Part shown: piece by piece, positions 1 to 9,113 of the stretch
How positions within the stretch are numbered: position 1 is the first letter of the stretch
Layout: every line of letters starts with the position of its first letter
Assembly (NCBI RefSeq): GCF_000285515.1
Contig: NZ_HE610957.1
Coordinates: forward strand, 1,243,917 to 1,307,916
Direction of reading: 5' to 3'
Length of the DNA: 64,000 bases
Origin: Paenibacillus senegalensis JC66
GTDB lineage: Bacteria > Bacillota > Bacilli > Paenibacillales > NBRC-103111
Made by a program: the position numbers and the translations under genes
Notes under the pieces: generated by a model
What the model saw: only the letters and a program-made list of their open reading frames with translations
The model's database searches: none
What the model was told of the DNA's origin: nothing

Positions 1-1372
1 CGGCTTCTACAACGGGGATTAAGTCTCGTTCCTGCAGCCACTCATTGGCCAGGCTGAGCAGCCGGCTTTTCAGCTCGGGCAGCTTCTCCCTGTGAAGCGA
101 CATGCCGGCAGCCCCCTGATGCCCGCCATAATGATCCAGCAGATCGGAGCACTCGGTAAGCGCCTTATACAGATCAAAGCCGGGGATCGACCTGGCTGAG
201 CCTTTGGCTATGCCCGTTTGCGGGTCTATGCCAAAAACGAAGGCCGGGCGGTAATAGGTTTCCAGCAGCTTAGATGCAACAATGCCGATTACCCCCACAT
301 TCCAATCCGCCTCGGCAGCGATCAGAACCCGTGCAAGTCCAGCCTCGGCTTCTTTATCCGCCTGGACTTGGGTTATGGCTTCCGTAGTTATCGTCTCGAC
401 AATAGCCTGCCGCTCTTTATTGAGAATATCCAGATGCAGGGCAAGCTCGCGGGCCTCATCCGGATCCTCCGTAGTCAAGAGGCGTACTGCTAAGTCAGCA
501 CTTTCCAGGCGCCCGCTTGCGTTTATTCTCGGCGCCAGGGAAAAGCCGACATGCCCTGAGCTGACTTCCTCCTTCTTTACCCCCGAAGCATCCATTAAAG
601 CGAGGAAGCCCCGGTTCGCTGTAGAGCGCAGCCTTTCCAGACCGAGCTTGACCAGCGGCCGGTTTTCCCCGGTAAGCGGCATCAAATCGGCAATCGTACC
701 CAGCGCTACAAACTCGAGCAGCTCTTCAGGGCATCCGCCAAGCAGTGCCTGGGCTAGCTTGAAGGCAACGCCCACCCCAGCCAGATGCTTGCATGGATAC
801 GGACAGCCCGGTTTTTTCGGGTTGAGAATAGCTAACGCCGGGGGCAGAACCTCCGGCGGCTCATGGTGATCAGTAATGATGGTATCCAAACCGATCGAGT
901 TGGCATATTCGATTTCTGGATAAGCACTGATGCCGGTATCGACTGTGATCAACAGTTCAACGCCGTTAGTTACAGCGTGATCCAAGGCGTCCCGGTTCAG
1001 ACCATACCCCTCGCGGACCCTGTGTGGTATGTAGTAGTCAAAATTTGCCTCAAGCCGCTTCATCAAGGCAATCATCAGGGAAGTGCTGCTGATGCCGTCA
1101 GCATCGTAATCACCATAAATTCTAATTTTCTGACCCCGATCCAAGGCTTGACGAATACGCTGAACGGCCAGCTCCATCCCGTCCATGAGAAAAGGATTCT
1201 CCAGATGCGCGATTCCCGCATTTAAAAAACGTTCGGCATCTTGAGCATCCGTCAAGCCTCTGGCAACCAATAAACCGGCTAGCAGTGGAGAAATGCCCAG
1301 CTGACTCGTTAATGCTTCAATATGCTGCTTGCGAGTTTCATGAATAATCCACCTTGCTTTAGGTGCAAGCAT
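1..1372 (-). CDS. recJ: Single-stranded-DNA-specific exonuclease RecJ (3' end outside window)
   Basis: 5'->3' single-strand DNA exonuclease acting in recombinational and base-excision repair in the cytoplasm. About 457 N-terminal residues are visible and the frame is open to the window edge, so the C-terminal part is missing. DHH-family motifs are present: YGDYDADGI near residues 86-94 and a TDHHEPPE block around residue 150, both of which carry the metal-binding aspartates and histidines. The chosen ATG (1370-1372) has an AGGTGG ribosome binding site six bases upstream and begins MLAPKARW. In B. subtilis recJ also lies close to secDF. Identification is firm; only the C-terminal domains cannot be judged. 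Confidence 0.95.
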   Translation of the reverse strand, partial: MLAPKARWIIHETRKQHIEALTSQLGISPLLAGLLVARGLTDAQDAERFLNAGIAHLENPFLMDGMELAVQRIRQALDRGQKIRIYGDYDADGISSTSLMIALMKRLEANFDYYIPHRVREGYGLNRDALDHAVTNGVELLITVDTGISAYPEIEYANSIGLDTIITDHHEPPEVLPPALAILNPKKPGCPYPCKHLAGVGVAFKLAQALLGGCPEELLEFVALGTIADLMPLTGENRPLVKLGLERLRSTANRGFLALMDASGVKKEEVSSGHVGFSLAPRINASGRLESADLAVRLLTTEDPDEARELALHLDILNKERQAIVETITTEAITQVQADKEAEAGLARVLIAAEADWNVGVIGIVASKLLETYYRPAFVFGIDPQTGIAKGSARSIPGFDLYKALTECSDLLDHYGGHQGAAGMSLHREKLPELKSRLLSLANEWLQERDLIPVVEA

Positions 1373-1453
1373 TGCAGACCACCTGCCCCTTTCCTCTAAT
1401 AGAAACCTTGATCGGTACTACCTGTACCCTATTATTAAACCGCCAATAGATTC

Positions 1454-2401
1454 TTAATGAACAATCGGGAGCTGTCCCGAATCCCGATTATCTTGTCTAC
1501 TATAAGGATAGCCCCCGTCGTAGGGCTGGACGGAAACGAGAACATCCGAAATATGCATGAACCTCTTCAGCAGATGATGCTTGACCATCTTGGCAATTTC
1601 CTGGCCATCCTGCACGGAAATGGACGGGTTCACGCTGATTTTGATATCTACCAATATGAAATATCCCTGCTCGTGGAGGGTAATTCCGTCCACGGCAATG
1701 ACCCCTTTAACTCTCTGTACGTTGCGTATCAAGTCAGCTTTATCTTCCGGCTCCAGAACCTCACCCATGACGCGAACTCTCGACTCCAGCAGAATGAGGT
1801 AGCCCGCGCGGACCACCAGCAGGGAGATGAGAGCAGCTCCAGCAGCATCCGCATAGGCCATAGCCTTCCAGCCAAGCTGGGCACCGAGCCAAGCCCCTCC
1901 TATTCCGATGAGGACGGACAAGGACGCCATCCGGCTGGAGATGCGCTCTTTGGACAACATTTTGTTCATCTGCGGAAACAAAGCAGCTCGGGACTTGGAT
2001 TGATACCAGCGCAAGGCCTCTGTCAACAAAATCGCAGCTGCTAACCATCCTAAAGCCTCCGCAGGCATTGTCTCTGCCCCTATGGAATGCAGCTGTTTAA
2101 ATATGGTTATGATGAACTCAATTCCGGCTACAAGCAGAAGAGCGGACACACCAACAGCCAGTAAAAAATACTTCCGGCTTCCCTGGATAGAGATTTGCTT
2201 CAATCGCGGGGTTTCTTCCCGCAGCCTTAAAAGCATAGACAATTGCCGTAAGCCGATTGCTGCTGTGAGCACTCCGTAGCTGCAAAGAGCGAAGCTGCCG
2301 GATAGATACGCAAATAAGATTTTAATGCCTGCTAACAGCAGATAACCTGTAATATGGAACAAAGCCGCACGCTCTGCCTTTTGTATAGAATGAATGGACA
2401 T
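1454..2401 (-). CDS. Cation diffusion facilitator-like membrane protein with lost metal site
   Basis: Multi-pass membrane protein with the CDF layout: about six hydrophobic segments followed by a C-terminal cytoplasmic domain of the ferredoxin-like CDF type (VKGVIAVDGITLHEQG region). The family exports Zn, Mn, Fe or Co by proton antiport. Here the usual ligands are not seen. The TM2 stretch after SGSFAL reads CSYGVLTAAIG where working members have a D/H-x3-D pattern, and the later H-x3-D position reads ISSRMASLS. It may therefore bind no metal in the membrane and act as a sensor or scaffold. I chose ATG 2401 (MSIHSIQ), which follows GGGGGTGACGCT; an upstream in-frame start at 2446 is possible. 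The gene lies between recJ and secF with its own spacing. Confidence 0.75.
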   Translation of the reverse strand: MSIHSIQKAERAALFHITGYLLLAGIKILFAYLSGSFALCSYGVLTAAIGLRQLSMLLRLREETPRLKQISIQGSRKYFLLAVGVSALLLVAGIEFIITIFKQLHSIGAETMPAEALGWLAAAILLTEALRWYQSKSRAALFPQMNKMLSKERISSRMASLSVLIGIGGAWLGAQLGWKAMAYADAAGAALISLLVVRAGYLILLESRVRVMGEVLEPEDKADLIRNVQRVKGVIAVDGITLHEQGYFILVDIKISVNPSISVQDGQEIAKMVKHHLLKRFMHISDVLVSVQPYDGGYPYSRQDNRDSGQLPIVH

Positions 2402-2454
2402 AGCGTCACCCCCAGCGATACCGAATGGATGCCGTGCCTCATCCACAAGTAAGA

Positions 2455-2482
2455 TAAAAACCGCGGAATGATCACGCGGCTT
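2455..2482 (-). terminator. Rho-independent terminator after secF
   Basis: Read on the minus strand, AAGCCGCG and CGCGGTT pair around a nine-base loop and are followed by a run of five T. It lies ten bases after the secF stop and would end the secD-secF transcript. Confidence 0.7.
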
Positions 2483-2491
2483 AATCTCCTT

Positions 2492-3406
2492 TTATTGCTC
2501 TTTAGCGGGCACAGGCTGCTTCTTAACGGTATTTCCCGGCCATTTATGTTTAAGCACCAGCCATAGCGGACTTGCTATAAATAAAGTGGCGTAGATCCCT
2601 AATATTAGCCCGAGCGTTATAGCTAGAGAGAAATAACGAATTGTTTCACTTCCAAATATCAAGAGAGCAACCGCCGCAAACAACACTGTGATTCCAGTAT
2701 TAATGGAACGGGCCATCGATTCCCACAGACTGCGGTTAACAAGATTTTCCAAATCCTGCAACGATTTAATCTTGGCGAAGCGTAAGTTATCGCGAATTCG
2801 GTCAAAGACGACAATCGTATCATTGATCGCATAGCCGACAACCGTCAACATCGCAGCAATAAACGGCAGGTTCACTTCCCAGCGGAAAATGGAGAACAAG
2901 GTGATAACAATGAAAGCAGCATGCAATAAACCGACGATAGAAGCTAGAGCAAAGCGCCACTCGAAGCGAACACTGACATATAGGGCTATCCCGACGCTGG
3001 CAATGAGAACGGTATAAATCCCCTTCATCGCCAATTCTCTCGCCAGTTCAATATCTACCGTATTTTCTTCACGCGTGATGTTGCCCTGACCGTAGACTTC
3101 TTCGAAGGCCGTAACGATTTCAACCACTTCATCCTGGTTCAAAACGCGGTCAAAACGTGCGGAAACCATCGTTTCTCCTACAGTCGGAGCTATATCATAA
3201 CCAAGCTCCGCGAAAATCTTGTCAACCTGCTCACGCTCAACAGGTACAGCAGACATAATATCGAGCGAGGTTCCGGATTTGAAGTCAACCCCGCGGTTTA
3301 GTCCAAACAAGCTTAGTGATGCGACTCCGATCAATGTTAAAATAATGGCGATAATGAAAATTTTGTTGCGGTGCTTCACCAAGCTGATGTTGTGATTAAA
3401 GCGCAC
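2492..3406 (-). CDS. secF: Protein-export membrane protein SecF
   Basis: Membrane component of the SecDF complex, which uses the proton gradient to help pull secreted proteins off the SecYEG channel. The 304-residue length is typical of a free-standing SecF. An N-terminal transmembrane helix is followed by the short P1-like domain with GLNRGVDFKSGTSLD. A membrane block carries the conserved YAINDTIVVFDRIREN segment (D4-type motif). The start is GTG 3406 (MRFNHN), with GGAGG nine bases upstream inside the end of secD. The genes overlap by 11 bases, which implies translational coupling. B. subtilis has a fused SecDF; here the two proteins are separate. Confidence 0.95.
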   Translation of the reverse strand: MRFNHNISLVKHRNKIFIIAIILTLIGVASLSLFGLNRGVDFKSGTSLDIMSAVPVEREQVDKIFAELGYDIAPTVGETMVSARFDRVLNQDEVVEIVTAFEEVYGQGNITREENTVDIELARELAMKGIYTVLIASVGIALYVSVRFEWRFALASIVGLLHAAFIVITLFSIFRWEVNLPFIAAMLTVVGYAINDTIVVFDRIRDNLRFAKIKSLQDLENLVNRSLWESMARSINTGITVLFAAVALLIFGSETIRYFSLAITLGLILGIYATLFIASPLWLVLKHKWPGNTVKKQPVPAKEQ

Positions 3407-4625
3407 GAACTTCCGCCTCCTTTACTCCGTAGTAAGACTTCTTCCCGACCGCATTTGTACGGATCAGCAAGCCAAGCAGGAGACGAGACAGGTACACGTT
3501 CGTCAAAATGCTGATGATAATACTTAAAACAAGAGTTAAGGCAAACCCTTGAATCGCACCTGTACCAAGAAAGTAGAGAACACCGCCAGCCAAAATGGTG
3601 GTTAAGTTCGCGTCCATAATGGTCCGTAACGAAGATTTAGAGCCGGCCCGGAAAGAAGATAGTACACTCTTACCGTTCCGCAGTTCTTCCTTGATTCTTT
3701 CATAGGTGATGATATTCGCATCGACAGCCATCCCGACCCCAAGTACAAAAGCGGCAATGCCGGGCAGAGTCAAGGTCGCATTCATCCAAACATAGACCAG
3801 AATGAGCAGCCAGGTAAAGACCACGATAGTAATAGAGGCAATAATACCAGGAACCCGGTAATACGCAATCATAAAGGCAAGAATGAGGACAAAGGCCACA
3901 AGACCTGCTGTAACAGTTTGCTCCAATGAAAGCTGACCAAGTGTGGCGCCAACACTCTGGGTATATTTCTCCGTTAAGTTTAGCGGCAATGCTCCCAGAT
4001 TTATCGTATCAGCCAAATTGCGTGCTTCCTCATAAGTAAATGATCCTCTAATAATCGCTTTATCACTATTTATTACTTGATCAACACCTGGATTCGATAC
4101 CATCTCATCATCAAGGTAAATGCTTAAGGTTTGTCCAATAAGCTGCCGAGTGACGTCCGCGAATTTGTTGGAATCCTTCAACGAGATGGACACAATCGGA
4201 TTAATTCCGTTCTCGTATTGGACACTGGCGCCTCCTGGCGTGAAATCGTTACCGTCCAGCATCACGGTTCCATCCGGTGCGCGGAAGGTGAGAACAGCTG
4301 GCGTCTGCAGCATCTCCCGAATCTTAGCTTCATCGGTTACGCCGGCAATCCTAACCCGGATCCGGTCATTCCCCTCTGGGGTAATCTCCGGCTCGGCGAT
4401 CCCTTCTTTATCCACCCTATCGCGCAAATTCCGCGAGGTTTCTCTTAGCGCATCCTGAGTCACCTCTCCATCGCCGATTGGCGTGGCTACATACAATATT
4501 TCAAACCCGCCCCGCAAATCAAGTCCCAGGCGCACTTGGCTGAGCAATGAGGGGGTTGTTATACCGACGAGGCCAAGCATCAGTACAACAAGCAAAACAA
4601 ACACAGCCATTTTTCTGCCATTCAT
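3396..4625 (-). CDS. secD: Protein translocase subunit SecD
   Basis: Partner of SecF in the accessory Sec translocase. The 409-residue protein has an N-terminal membrane anchor, the LGLDLRGGFEI motif near residue 35, a periplasm-facing P1 domain (about residues 60-220) that is shorter than in Gram-negative SecD, and five C-terminal transmembrane helices. The conserved GMAVDANIITYERIKEEL motif is intact. The first gene of a two-gene operon with secF; upstream is a 137-base gap to the ComN-like gene, which may be co-transcribed. Start ATG 4625 follows GGGAGACTC. Confidence 0.95.
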   Translation of the reverse strand: MNGRKMAVFVLLVVLMLGLVGITTPSLLSQVRLGLDLRGGFEILYVATPIGDGEVTQDALRETSRNLRDRVDKEGIAEPEITPEGNDRIRVRIAGVTDEAKIREMLQTPAVLTFRAPDGTVMLDGNDFTPGGASVQYENGINPIVSISLKDSNKFADVTRQLIGQTLSIYLDDEMVSNPGVDQVINSDKAIIRGSFTYEEARNLADTINLGALPLNLTEKYTQSVGATLGQLSLEQTVTAGLVAFVLILAFMIAYYRVPGIIASITIVVFTWLLILVYVWMNATLTLPGIAAFVLGVGMAVDANIITYERIKEELRNGKSVLSSFRAGSKSSLRTIMDANLTTILAGGVLYFLGTGAIQGFALTLVLSIIISILTNVYLSRLLLGLLIRTNAVGKKSYYGVKEAEVRAL

Positions 4626-4762
4626 AAACTGAGAGTCTCCCTTCCATCTTGCAATATTCCCATTATACTAACCAGCAATTTTCGAGTCAATTTTCATAAC
4701 CTGGAGAAATGTTGTCGATTGGCAGGCTGCGGCAAGACAGAAAGCTTGGGAGGGAGGAAATT

Positions 4763-5257
4763 TTACAAAGAAGCCCCCTTATAAGCCTGCATTGTCATCC
4801 AATTCATAAAATCTGGAACTTTTAACGTCAAAATATCGTTCACCAATTGGTGCAAAGCCGGCGGACCTGTCTTTCTATAACGAGAGCGCACACATTCCCA
4901 AATCTCGTCCGCTGTAACATGAGTATAACCCAACATGGCAAATTCCTCCGCCTTCATTATGCACAGCCGCTCCGCTGCCTCAATCCATTCCAGGTTTGCG
5001 TGGCCCTGCTCCGCTATCGGTGTGGTTTCCAAGGAATGTTCCCTGGTGGGAGCCTGCTCCTTCCATGAGATTTGATCCTTCTCTCTGCTGTAGGTTTGTT
5101 TTTGTTCGGCTGCCCCTTCCGTTTCCCCTGCTTGCTGCTGGATATCATCGAGAATCGATTTGGCTTCCTGCAATTGCCGGCTAAGCTCAGGATCGATGGC
5201 TGTGCCTTCCGAAGTCATAGGCAGTTGTTCCCGTTTACTCTTGGAACTGTCGCTCAT
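4763..5257 (-). CDS. ComN/YrzD-type post-transcriptional regulator domain protein
   Basis: The C-terminal 75 residues or so (LCIMKAEEFAMLGYTHVTADEIWECV through LVNDILTLKVPDFMNWMT) match the small ComN/YrzD family. In B. subtilis ComN controls comE mRNA accumulation and localisation, and its gene also lies between spoVB and secDF. This copy is about 164 residues, against roughly 100 in B. subtilis, because of an N-terminal stretch of about 85 residues rich in Q, E, K and S with no recognised domain. Start ATG 5257 was chosen for its AGGTG six bases upstream; GTG 5266 is also possible. The family match is good, but the RNA-regulatory role in this species is inferred. Confidence 0.75.
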   Translation of the reverse strand: MSDSSKSKREQLPMTSEGTAIDPELSRQLQEAKSILDDIQQQAGETEGAAEQKQTYSREKDQISWKEQAPTREHSLETTPIAEQGHANLEWIEAAERLCIMKAEEFAMLGYTHVTADEIWECVRSRYRKTGPPALHQLVNDILTLKVPDFMNWMTMQAYKGASL

Positions 5258-5479
5258 CCTATTCACCTGCCCTCTCTATTGCTGTATAGATTGATCTAAT
5301 CTTCATCGAATAATAAAGCGCACCCTTTTAAGTTCAGCTTATATCGTTTTCTATTATTCTCCGGACAGGGCGGCTTTTCCTGCTTCCCGTGCCCCTTCCT
5401 AAATAACTAGCATGAGCTTGGACAGGTCCAGCATAGACTGAACTAGACAACCTCCGGTTACAGGAAGAGGGGAAAATCA

Positions 5480-7042
5480 GTGAACAAACACAAACAAACG
5501 TTTATTCAAGGCACTATGATTCTTCTGGCTGCCGGAATCATCAACCGCCTCCTCGGGTTCCTGCCGCGTATTACACTGCCGCGCGCAATAGGCGCCGAAG
5601 GAGTGGGCCTCTATCAGATGGGATGGCCTTTTTTGGGAGTCATTCTCACCATTTCCACCGGCGGCATTCCACTTGCTATTGCCAAGCTCGTCGCCGAATC
5701 GGAATCTCAAGGGAATGAGAAAAAAGCGCGCAGAATCCTTCGCGTTTCCCTTGCGCTAACAACTTGCATTAGTTTGCTCCTGATGGCCTTGTGTATTGTT
5801 GGCGCACCTTGGATCACCTCTTATTTATTTACGGATTCACGAGTATACTACACTTTTCTATGTATGAGCCCGATCATACCGATTGTTGGCATCTCCTCAG
5901 TGTTCCGCGGGTATTTTCAAGGACGCCAAAATATGATCCCGACCGCAGTGTCCCAAATAGCCGAAACCGTTGTCCGGATCATCACGATGCTGATTTTTGC
6001 TTATCTGCTGCTGCCCTATGGCCTTGAATATGCTGCGGCAGGCGTCATGGTCGGGGTGCTCATTGGTGAACTGGCAGGATTGGCCATTCTCCTTCTGCAA
6101 TATGTCCGCAACCGGAAAACTTACAACATTTATCAGAAAGCAAAAATCGGCTCTGAAAGCGAGGGAAGAAAAAGCGCGCTGAAAAGCCTGCTCACTATTT
6201 CTATCCCGGTAACGGGAAGCCGGCTGGTAGGCTCCTCCTCTTCGTTTCTGGAATCGATACTCATTGTACAAAGCCTGGCTGCGGCCGGAGTTGCCACCGC
6301 TGTAGCGACATCCCAATTTGGAGCGCTGCAGGGAATGATTCTGCCGATCATATTTTTGCCAAGCGTGCTTACCTCTTCCCTATCGGCTTCTCTAATCCCG
6401 TCTTTGTCAGAAGCTGCTGCCCGCAATGATATGCGGACCATTCATATGCGGCTTCATCAATCGCTGCGTCTGGCGCTGGTCAGCGGAGCTCCTTTTGCCG
6501 TATTAATGTACGTGCTTGCTGACCCGATCTGTCTTTACTTGTACAATCAGCCAGAAATCAGCTCTATGCTGAAAATGCTTGCCCCGATTGCGCTTTTTAT
6601 TTATATGAAGGCTCCTTTGGAAGCCGCGCTGCAGGCCTTGAACCGACCGGGTATCGCTCTTCGAAACACCCTGATTGGCTCCGTTATCAAGCTCGCTCTT
6701 ATTTATGTGCTTGCCTCCAACCCGGAGTTTGGCATTTTGGGAGCGATTATGGCCATCAACGTTCATATCATCCTCGTAGCTTTTCTTAACTGGACCAGCG
6801 TTTCGCGATTGATCAAGTTTTCCATGAACAGCGCTGACTTCTTCAAGGTTATCGTGGCCATGATCATTACCGGCTTTGGCACCTATGCCGTTATCCAGGC
6901 CGATTGGATCACTCCATCCTTTGCCCGGTTTGCCTATTCTCTAATTCTCGGAATGGCCATCTACATCGTCTGCATCTTCATGTTCCGTATGGTCGACCGG
7001 GATGATCTGAGAAGAATTCCCTGGTTCAGAAAAAAAACGTAG
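5480..7042 (+). CDS. spoVB: Stage V sporulation protein B, MATE/MVF-type flippase
   Basis: Polytopic membrane protein of the oligosaccharidyl-lipid flippase superfamily, needed for spore cortex synthesis in Bacillus, where it is thought to move lipid II or a related precursor across the forespore outer membrane. The 520 residues form about 14 hydrophobic segments. The N-terminal GTMILLAAGIINRLLGFLPR stretch and SSVFRGYFQGRQNM near residue 140 are typical. The start is GTG 5480, with GAGGGG seven bases upstream. A CATAGACT element at 5432-5439 resembles a sigma-E -10 box (one mismatch), but no clear -35 was found. The gene is divergent from the ComN-like gene and convergent with the DUF421 gene, as in B. 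subtilis. Confidence 0.92.
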   Translation: MNKHKQTFIQGTMILLAAGIINRLLGFLPRITLPRAIGAEGVGLYQMGWPFLGVILTISTGGIPLAIAKLVAESESQGNEKKARRILRVSLALTTCISLLLMALCIVGAPWITSYLFTDSRVYYTFLCMSPIIPIVGISSVFRGYFQGRQNMIPTAVSQIAETVVRIITMLIFAYLLLPYGLEYAAAGVMVGVLIGELAGLAILLLQYVRNRKTYNIYQKAKIGSESEGRKSALKSLLTISIPVTGSRLVGSSSSFLESILIVQSLAAAGVATAVATSQFGALQGMILPIIFLPSVLTSSLSASLIPSLSEAAARNDMRTIHMRLHQSLRLALVSGAPFAVLMYVLADPICLYLYNQPEISSMLKMLAPIALFIYMKAPLEAALQALNRPGIALRNTLIGSVIKLALIYVLASNPEFGILGAIMAINVHIILVAFLNWTSVSRLIKFSMNSADFFKVIVAMIITGFGTYAVIQADWITPSFARFAYSLILGMAIYIVCIFMFRMVDRDDLRRIPWFRKKT

Positions 7043-7064
7043 ACCGGGCCCGCAGCATGCCCAT

Positions 7065-7116
7065 GCAAAAAACGGATAAATCATTGGCCGTACAAGCCGG
7101 TTTGGATTTATCCGTT
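7065..7116 (-). terminator. Terminator between spoVB and the DUF421 gene
   Basis: A perfect 12-base inverted repeat (AACGGATAAATC at 7071-7082, GATTTATCCGTT at 7105-7116) followed on the minus strand by six T. It ends the DUF421 transcript; on the plus strand the tail is only weakly T-rich, so it may also serve spoVB less efficiently. Confidence 0.85.
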
Positions 7117-7121
7117 CGTTG

Positions 7122-8027
7122 TTACTGTTTATCCAAATAAATTCTTCCCTTGTGGTCAATGGAGCAGAAGAACACTTCTTTAAAATCTTGAGCGCCGCGC
7201 GCATGAATTTCATTTTTCAGCCAGAACCGGGTTTTGCCCAGTTTATCTAAATTATGATCCTGAACTTTTCCATCCATGATGAGCGGAAGCGGCAGCCCTT
7301 CATAACGGATTTTATTCTTGGCGAGAGTCAGTTCGCTCAGTTCGCTGGCAAACTCCTCTGTGCTGTCAGCCGTTTTCCGGCCCTTGTGCAGACCGGGTAT
7401 TAATAATGACGGCTTATGCTGGTCTTTCTTGGCGGTCTTTTGCACGGGTGCCAGTCCCTGTTTCTGCGCTGCCCCATCTCCAGCGGTCGGCTGCTCAGGC
7501 TCTTGCTCGCTCGCGATGTTAAAGGAGCTGGCCGGATCATGGGACTGCCTATCAATATGCTGTCCGTTCTCTTGATCCGGACGTTTTTCAATCACCGTCA
7601 GCTTGCCTGTCGTTTCCAAAATCGCAAACTCCACATCGGCAATGTTGGTAACCCGGCTTTGTCTTAATTGCAGCATTAAATCATCCAGGTTATAACGCTG
7701 CTTCCTCATCTCTTCCCGGTCCAGCTTGCCATGGCGAATAATATAGCTCGGAGAGCCCTCTAACAGCTGGCGGATTCGCTGACTTTTCAAAGAGATATAC
7801 GCGATGCCAATTTGGATAATAACCAGTGTCGCTATCGGTATAACCCCTTCCGCTAACGGCTTGTTAAGATCCTCGATAACAAACACCGCAATCTCCGCAA
7901 TAATAATGGAAATAACGAGATCAAAGATCGAAAGCTTCCCCACTTCCCGTTTGCCCATGATCCTTATTACGAGGTAAACGATCAAATAGACGAATACGGT
8001 TCGAAAAACAAGAGACCATGCCTCCAA
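7122..8027 (-). CDS. DUF421 (YetF/YrbG-type) membrane protein
   Basis: An N-terminal block of about three transmembrane helices (VFRTVFVYLIVYLVIRIMGK, then DLVISIIIAEIAVFVIE) precedes the DUF421 cytoplasmic domain (LLEGSPSYIIRHGKL, YNLDDLMLQLR). Members contribute to spore and germination phenotypes in Bacillus, but no biochemical activity is established. Between the core domain and a short conserved C-terminal piece (KVFFCSIDHKGRIYLDKQ-like) lies a low-complexity linker of roughly 90 residues rich in Q, E, K and P. I chose the TTG at 8027 because AAGGAGG lies just upstream and MEAWSLVFRT begins where the family begins; a longer reading to 8060 lacks a good binding site. B. subtilis has yrbG in the same place. 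Confidence 0.85.
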   Translation of the reverse strand: MEAWSLVFRTVFVYLIVYLVIRIMGKREVGKLSIFDLVISIIIAEIAVFVIEDLNKPLAEGVIPIATLVIIQIGIAYISLKSQRIRQLLEGSPSYIIRHGKLDREEMRKQRYNLDDLMLQLRQSRVTNIADVEFAILETTGKLTVIEKRPDQENGQHIDRQSHDPASSFNIASEQEPEQPTAGDGAAQKQGLAPVQKTAKKDQHKPSLLIPGLHKGRKTADSTEEFASELSELTLAKNKIRYEGLPLPLIMDGKVQDHNLDKLGKTRFWLKNEIHARGAQDFKEVFFCSIDHKGRIYLDKQ

Positions 8028-8214
8028 AACGCATCCTCCTTCTCCATCCTGTGAACTCATTGGTATTCTGGCCTGCTACCCCTGGGTCCATTCAGTTTAG
8101 CGCCAGAGAATTGTTGGCAATCGCTCCCGGATCTTGTACTATTCCCCACAGCTTGCCCATACAATGGTTATAGCTCAAGTTTTATTTATTGCAAGGAAGG
8201 AGGAAGATGCAAAA

Positions 8215-8604
8215 GTGGAATTTAAAGATAAGGTAAGAAGCGTTAGCATCCAGTCCCCGATTCTGGCCGGCCTTTTTTACGCTTTTATAGTCATGAGCAT
8301 AGCGGCTGTAATTACCTCCCTCATCCTTTTGCTGACCAGCCAAAATGAAGATGCGCTTTCTGCCTACGCTTACCTCATTCATTCTCTCTCGCTCTTGCTG
8401 GGGGGATGGATCGCCGGAAAAAAGGCTGAAGAAAAAGGCTGGTATTACGGTGGATTATTTGGACTCATTTACAGCGTGATTGTTTTTGTAATCGGTTTTC
8501 TCGGCTTTGACAAAGGCTTGGACTGGAATATGCTTGCTTTTGTAGTGGCGGCTTTTTTCCTTGGGGCGCTGGGCGGAGTAGTCGGAGTGAACATGAAAAA
8601 ATAA
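8215..8604 (+). CDS. YrzE-like (TIGR04086 family) membrane protein
   Basis: Small membrane protein of 129 residues with four hydrophobic segments and a glycine-rich centre (LSLLLGGWIAGKKAEEKGWYYGG). This pattern is characteristic of the TIGR04086 family found near yajC and spoVB in Bacillales (yrzE in B. subtilis). Function is unknown. I placed the start at GTG 8215, which has AAGGAGG eleven bases upstream and yields MEFKDKVRSVSIQSP; the frame is open further upstream to 8134 but without a binding site. The gene points away from the DUF421 gene and ends in its own terminator. Confidence 0.8.
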   Translation: MEFKDKVRSVSIQSPILAGLFYAFIVMSIAAVITSLILLLTSQNEDALSAYAYLIHSLSLLLGGWIAGKKAEEKGWYYGGLFGLIYSVIVFVIGFLGFDKGLDWNMLAFVVAAFFLGALGGVVGVNMKK

Positions 8605-8605
8605 C

Positions 8606-8650
8606 TAAAAAAGGAAGACGGAAGAGCTGTAACCCCCGTCTTCCTTTACT
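8606..8650 (+). terminator. Terminator after the YrzE-like gene
   Basis: AAGGAAGACGG (8611-8621) pairs perfectly with CCGTCTTCCTT (8636-8646) around a 14-base loop. A-rich sequence precedes and T-rich sequence follows, so it can work in both directions, protecting against the leftward decayed locus as well. Confidence 0.8.
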
Positions 8651-8700
8651 ACAAAGCTTTCGCTAACCATAAATGTAGTGCGGGAACAATTTCATAGACA

Positions 8701-9092
8701 CTACAATTCTTGTCGCTTGGCTTTGATATATTGGTCACCATATTCTGCGGCGATGGCTTCTGTTATCTCTATGTTCCTGATCTTGTACAGTTTGTTTCCT
8801 TCTTCAAGATAATTCGAGTGCTTATTCGGATAGGGATAGGGTACGGCGCCCTCTTCGTCTGAATATGTTTCAACAGCTCCTATTTGCCCCTCTATCTCAT
8901 CTACATATTCAACCTCCGTATCACTTCTATTGATAACATACGTTTCATCATCCCAAATGATAAAAGCAGCGTTCCAATCCGCACTCCCCTCATGATTAGG
9001 GGATGTTGAACGATTGGGATCATTATTTCCAACAACACAAACATACATAATACACCAATCCTAACAAACAAAATAGTTCCTTTTTTGAGCAT
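8701..9092 (-). pseudogene. Small secreted protein of unknown function, split by a frameshift
   Basis: The ATG at 9092 has a strong AGGAGG site and opens a signal-peptide-like start (MLKKGTILFVRIGVLCMFVLL). That frame runs on into sequence with no sensible protein. The second frame, open from 9048 to the stop at 8701, gives a plausible mature domain (NNDPNRSTS, then WNAAFIIWDDETYVINRSDTEVEYV and a KLYKIRNIEITEAIA tail). The join falls near 9035-9050, so one indel probably separates signal peptide and body. I do not recognise the domain with certainty; the last part resembles short extracytoplasmic proteins of Bacillales. It follows the matrixin remnant by 21 bases and was probably co-transcribed with it. 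A sequencing error is the main alternative. Confidence 0.55.
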
Positions 9093-9113
9093 TGTAAATT
9101 AATTCCTCCTAAC

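Noticed and set aside
1457..2044. Plus-strand ORF across the CDF-like gene
   Set aside because: Antisense shadow of the minus-strand gene; no binding site, no domain.
5400..5445. Sigma-E promoter of spoVB
   Set aside because: CATAGACT resembles a -10 box, but no acceptable -35 was found at the right distance; mentioned only in the gene entry.
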